Below, piece by piece: positions 61,546 to 64,000 of a DNA stretch of 64,000 nt. The DNA lies in NCBI RefSeq assembly GCF_900182745.1, contig NZ_FXTY01000006.1:1-64000 (forward strand), in the 5' to 3' direction. The translations under genes were made by a program, and so were the position numbers. The notes below the pieces were generated by a model. The model did no database searches. It saw nothing but the letters and a program-made list of their open reading frames with translations, and had not been told where the DNA came from. The stretch comes from Shimia sagamensis. Lineage in GTDB: Bacteria; Pseudomonadota; Alphaproteobacteria; Rhodobacterales; Rhodobacteraceae. Within the stretch, counting starts at the first letter, position 1. Each line of letters starts with the position of its first letter.

Positions 61546-62151
61546 TTAACCCTTTGGCCACGAACCGTTTTTTCGCAACTCAGTAGAGCTGATTGCCTGC
61601 ATAGGGACATTGGCAAACGCCCAAGCCGGCGCGTGGGCGCGACTCAGGGCACGGCTGTTTTTGGGGTGCAGCCGCGCCGTTCGAAACACCTGTGCCGCCT
61701 TGGCTGTGCGCGCTTCGATCCGATCACCGGGACGGGCCAGTACCCCCACGGGCACTCGGGCCATTATGTCCTGCCAGTCTTTCCAGCGATGAAACTGCGC
61801 CAAATTATCGGCGCCCATCAGCCAAACAAACCGCGCCTGCGGACATTTGTCCTGCAGCACAGCCAGCGTCTCCGCTGTGTAGCGTGTCCCCACGTGGCTC
61901 TCAAAATCAGAGACATGCACCCGCGGATGCGCCATGATCTCCCGCGCCGCCGCCAAGCGCCGCGCAAGTTTAGCCGGTCCACGATCCTTGAGCGGATTGC
62001 CCGGGCTCACCAGCCACCAGACCTGATCCAGACCAAATCGCTTGAGCGCCTCTTTGGTAATGTGCACATGGCCTGCATGTGGTGGATCAAACGATCCCCC
62101 AAGCAGGCCAATTTTCTGGCCGCGCGCGACATATGGCAATCCGTAAGGCAC
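61546..62151 (-). CDS. nadD: Nicotinate-nucleotide adenylyltransferase
   Basis: The 201-aa enzyme of NAD biosynthesis has [23 protein letters not shown], which contains the nucleotide-binding GGSFDP-x-H-x-GH motif. [19 protein letters not shown] and [16 protein letters not shown] are also present, and the C-terminal ISSTELR (ISSTxxR) closes the site. GTG 62151 gives [11 protein letters not shown], the usual family spacing to the motif. A longer ATG start at 62208 is possible. Its first 23 codons are duplicated at 63344-63413. Confidence 0.93.
   Translation of the reverse strand: MPYGLPYVARGQKIGLLGGSFDPPHAGHVHITKEALKRFGLDQVWWLVSPGNPLKDRGPAKLARRLAAAREIMAHPRVHVSDFESHVGTRYTAETLAVLQDKCPQARFVWLMGADNLAQFHRWKDWQDIMARVPVGVLARPGDRIEARTAKAAQVFRTARLHPKNSRALSRAHAPAWAFANVPMQAISSTELRKNGSWPKG
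62082..62151 (-). repeat. 5' part of nadD that is duplicated downstream (copy 1)
   Basis: This 70-bp segment recurs as a direct repeat at 63344-63413 with about seven mismatches. It covers the start codon through GGSFDP. Confidence 0.85.
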
Positions 62152-62206
62152 GCAGGCTAAAAAGCTTTGGGCGGGCGGGAAGTCAACATCAAAGCGCCAA
62201 AGGCAC

Positions 62207-62234
62207 AAAAAAGGGCGACCGATCTTGGCCGCCC
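62207..62234 (-). terminator. Terminator of the YcnI-like gene
   Basis: GGGCGGCC and GGTCGCCC (one mismatch) are followed on the minus strand by six T residues. Confidence 0.85.
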
Positions 62235-62257
62235 ATCTCCAATTTCATATTATGGGT

Positions 62258-62788
62258 TTAGTGCGAGTGCGCGTTGGGTGCAGTCAGCATCAACCCAGGC
62301 GCTGGCTTTTTAAGCTCATGTGGATCCTGACCTTTGGCCGGGATTTCCACCCATGGATTTGCCCCTTCAAAACAGGACTGCACCGTTGGGAAGAACAACA
62401 TTTCGCCAGCTGGAAGCGACTTATCAAGCTTCGCCATAAAGACAAATTCATCAAAGTGAGGAGCCGCCAATTCACCGGTCCAGACCACCTCTTTGACACC
62501 TTCCGTCATGGTCCGCCCATGCAGCTCATAACTGTTTTCATACGCGCCGTTCACTGTCTCCAGCGTCCAGCCTGGCTTGGGCATTGGCTTCACCGACAGC
62601 ACGCCTTCTGGGATCTGCACCCGCATGGATTTGGTGGCCGAGCCATCGCAGCCATGGCCGATACGCACCACAGCTTTATAGTAGCTGCCCACCTCGGCTT
62701 CTTTGACTTCAAGTGTGGCATGGGCGTTGGCGACAGTTCCGGTTACCGCCGCAAACACGCAGGCGGACACAATGTGAGAGATTTTCAT
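62258..62788 (-). CDS. YcnI/DUF1775-family exported copper-binding protein
   Basis: The 176-aa protein has a signal peptide ending in VANA, so the mature chain begins with His (HATLEVKEAE). An N-terminal His, a Glu and a Trp bind copper in this family. RIGHGCDGSATKSMRVQIPEGV and GWTLETV are typical. There is no C-terminal membrane anchor. The tail ends NAHSH. ATG 62788 is best spaced from AGGA, and ATG 62794 is an alternative. It lies downstream of a DUF2946 gene, a usual pair in copper handling. Confidence 0.88.
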   Translation of the reverse strand: MKISHIVSACVFAAVTGTVANAHATLEVKEAEVGSYYKAVVRIGHGCDGSATKSMRVQIPEGVLSVKPMPKPGWTLETVNGAYENSYELHGRTMTEGVKEVVWTGELAAPHFDEFVFMAKLDKSLPAGEMLFFPTVQSCFEGANPWVEIPAKGQDPHELKKPAPGLMLTAPNAHSH

Positions 62789-62840
62789 TTTCATTTTCCT
62801 GATATCTTTGAGATGTGGAGGGGTCCCTCCGTTTGCCTGG

Positions 62841-63179
62841 TCAGGAAAAAGATGGCGGTGCTCTTGCAAAATAGGCTGTTTCGCCCGCCCTCACAGACCA
62901 CGTCTGAGACGGCCAGAGGGCCCGCTCCCGGTAGGAGGAAACAGGGGTCGGCACTGATTGCGTTGGCACGAGCAAAACGGTTGCGGCTACGATACAGCTT
63001 GGGCACTCCAGCCCAGCGTCGCCACCCATTTCGCCGCAGATGTCCCCAGCGCCAAACAGCCCTGTAACGTCAAACACAGGCTCCGCTACCGCGCGGGTGA
63101 CATGGGCGGTTGAAAACGTCGCAAAACTCAGTGCCGCAAACAGCAACACGAAGAGATTTATCAGGACTCTGCTTTTCAA
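62841..63179 (-). CDS. DUF2946-like small exported protein
   Basis: The 112-aa protein has a signal or anchor segment (INLFVLLFAALSFATFS), then DICGEMGGDAGLECPSCIVAA with a CPSC pair that could bind metal, and a hydrophobic stretch. DUF2946-type proteins accompany YcnI and copper-export genes. It is likely co-transcribed with the YcnI gene 52 bp downstream. Confidence 0.65.
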   Translation of the reverse strand: MKSRVLINLFVLLFAALSFATFSTAHVTRAVAEPVFDVTGLFGAGDICGEMGGDAGLECPSCIVAATVLLVPTQSVPTPVSSYRERALWPSQTWSVRAGETAYFARAPPSFS

Positions 63180-63293
63180 CGCCTGCGGTCTTTCAGCTAT
63201 TCAAGGACAACTTTTGGCTTTGTCACCTGTGGGTAACCGCTGCGACATGACCTAGCTCAAGCCACCGCAAGAAAACACCTTTAAATTGTGCCA

Positions 63294-63413
63294 TCAGGCC
63301 TCAAACTGCAGATACTCTTCCAAAAGCATCTCCCAGCTTTCCTGTGGATCAAACGATCCCCCAAGCAAGTCAATTTTCTGTCCACGCGCGACATATGGCA
63401 TTCCGTAAAGCAT
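63294..63413 (-). pseudogene. Duplicated 5' fragment of nadD forming a 39-codon chimeric frame
   Basis: ATG 63413 opens [19 protein letters not shown], continues SFDPQESWEMLLEEYLQFEA and stops. Codons 1-23 match the start of nadD. The final 16 codons are unrelated. The HxGH nucleotide motif is lost, so it cannot be an adenylyltransferase. It may be a partial duplication left as a scar, or a leader-like peptide. Confidence 0.6.
63344..63413 (-). repeat. 5' part of nadD, downstream copy (copy 2)
   Basis: Direct repeat of 62082-62151 in the 378-bp spacer between the DUF2946 gene and the last gene. Apart from this copy, 63180-63557 shows no gene. Confidence 0.85.
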
Positions 63414-63557
63414 GGAGTTTTAGTGGACTGTTGCGGCGGGAAGACCAAACTCAGGCGGATGACGACGCCGCCGCTCTCCCGAAAGCTGCAATCAGCTCTT
63501 GCACGCATAGCGATAAACAAAATACACAATCTCTCGGAAAATTACGAAAGTCGAATA

Positions 63558-63956
63558 ATGAAAAAGCTTATTGTAGCAGCAACGGCACTGTGCCTATGTA
63601 CCGCACTCCCCGCCGCAGCCGCCGACAAATATGTCAGTTATCGTATCAAGAAAAAAACCCCTACCGTGGAAGGCACTTTGTTGGTCGACGGTTTTTCAAT
63701 TGGTGAAATTCAGACGTTTGTCCGAAAAAACTGTGCCGGAAAAGTTGGGGACGTTGCTCTAGTCGGAAAACCACGCAAAAAACGCGGGAACCTGCTCCAG
63801 AAATTCAAAACAACATGCAGTGGAGGACCGGCGCAGCGATATGCTGGCGCCAAAAGTGTCACTTTGGAACACGAGTTGATGCCGGATGGTCGCGTACTGA
63901 CCGAAATGCTCTATGGCCTTAACGGCGACGTTCAGTTTCTTCAAGAATACAACTAA
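63558..63956 (+). CDS. Small exported protein of unknown function
   Basis: The 132-aa protein has a clear signal peptide (KLIVAATALCLCTALPAAAA). The mature domain is basic, with GTLLVDGFSIGEIQTFVRKNCAGKVG in two parts, KPRKKRGNL and a second Cys in FKTTCSGGP, which may form one disulfide. It ends GDVQFLQEYN. I do not recognise the family. The ribosome site is weak. Confidence 0.65.
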   Translation: MKKLIVAATALCLCTALPAAAADKYVSYRIKKKTPTVEGTLLVDGFSIGEIQTFVRKNCAGKVGDVALVGKPRKKRGNLLQKFKTTCSGGPAQRYAGAKSVTLEHELMPDGRVLTEMLYGLNGDVQFLQEYN

Positions 63957-64000
63957 CTCTAAGCCGACAGGTGGCAAATCGTTTTCGACTAGCCGCCTGT

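Noticed and set aside
1-64000. tRNA, rRNA or CRISPR features
   Set aside because: No cloverleaf with CCA-proximal consensus, rRNA core sequence or regularly spaced repeats were seen. The only tandem array is the 7-bp one.

Overview
The window looks like a chromosomal segment of an alphaproteobacterium of the Rhodobacterales (marine Roseobacter type). This rests on moderately high GC, a class II ribonucleotide reductase next to a DUF1489 gene, dense ABC uptake operons, hydroxyproline catabolism genes of the Roseobacter/Labrenzia kind, and an ExoK-like GH16 in a polysaccharide locus. No rRNA, tRNA or CRISPR array was seen.

Layout. (1) 1-7750 is an accessory island. A near-identical 201-bp inverted repeat (8-208 and 6619-6819) brackets an unknown protein, a PD-(D/E)XK_4 nuclease, a 7-bp tandem array, a 40-aa zinc ribbon, a tyrosine recombinase with two tiny coupled upstream genes, and a stand-alone reverse transcriptase that is a candidate anti-phage RT. 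A gene tail and an IS3 transposase remnant follow. (2) 7751-15660: a hybrid histidine kinase and OmpR-type regulator diverge from a phosphonate-type ABC importer (phnD-C-E-E) and a HAD phosphatase. (3) 15683-28913: a hydroxyproline/collagen-peptide regulon. It contains an M24 peptidase, a polar amino acid ABC importer, a DHDPS-family deaminase, two proline-racemase-superfamily enzymes, a D-amino-acid-oxidase-type dehydrogenase, an enolase-superfamily enzyme, an Ldh-family reductase, a GntR/FCD regulator and a ketoglutarate-semialdehyde-type dehydrogenase. A shared 15-17-bp palindrome, TGGATAC-A-GTATCCA, lies at every promoter of the set and ties the genes together. (4) 29105-33610: a GAF-Fis activator with an aldehyde dehydrogenase, a globin, a tautomerase, an NTF2-like protein and a GST. 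(5) 33688-38081: a LysR, a GntR and a NitT/TauT-type importer. (6) 38356-43957: nrdJ with paired NrdR boxes, DUF1489, and modCBA on the minus strand. (7) 44159-59202: an exopolysaccharide locus with a BcsA-like GT2 synthase, two DUF3131 proteins, a degenerate ABC protein with an HlyD-like partner, a STAS-nucleotidyltransferase fusion, an acyltransferase, an OmpA-like protein and a GH16. (8) 59218-63956: a 41-aa exported peptide, a chemoreceptor, nadD, a YcnI/DUF2946 copper pair, a duplicated 5' piece of nadD and a small exported protein.

The best leads for something not yet described are the RT island with its inverted ends, the polysaccharide locus with a degenerate ABC protein and a STAS-nucleotidyltransferase fusion, and the composite hydroxyproline regulon, where one racemase-fold enzyme has Ser and Thr in place of both catalytic cysteines.
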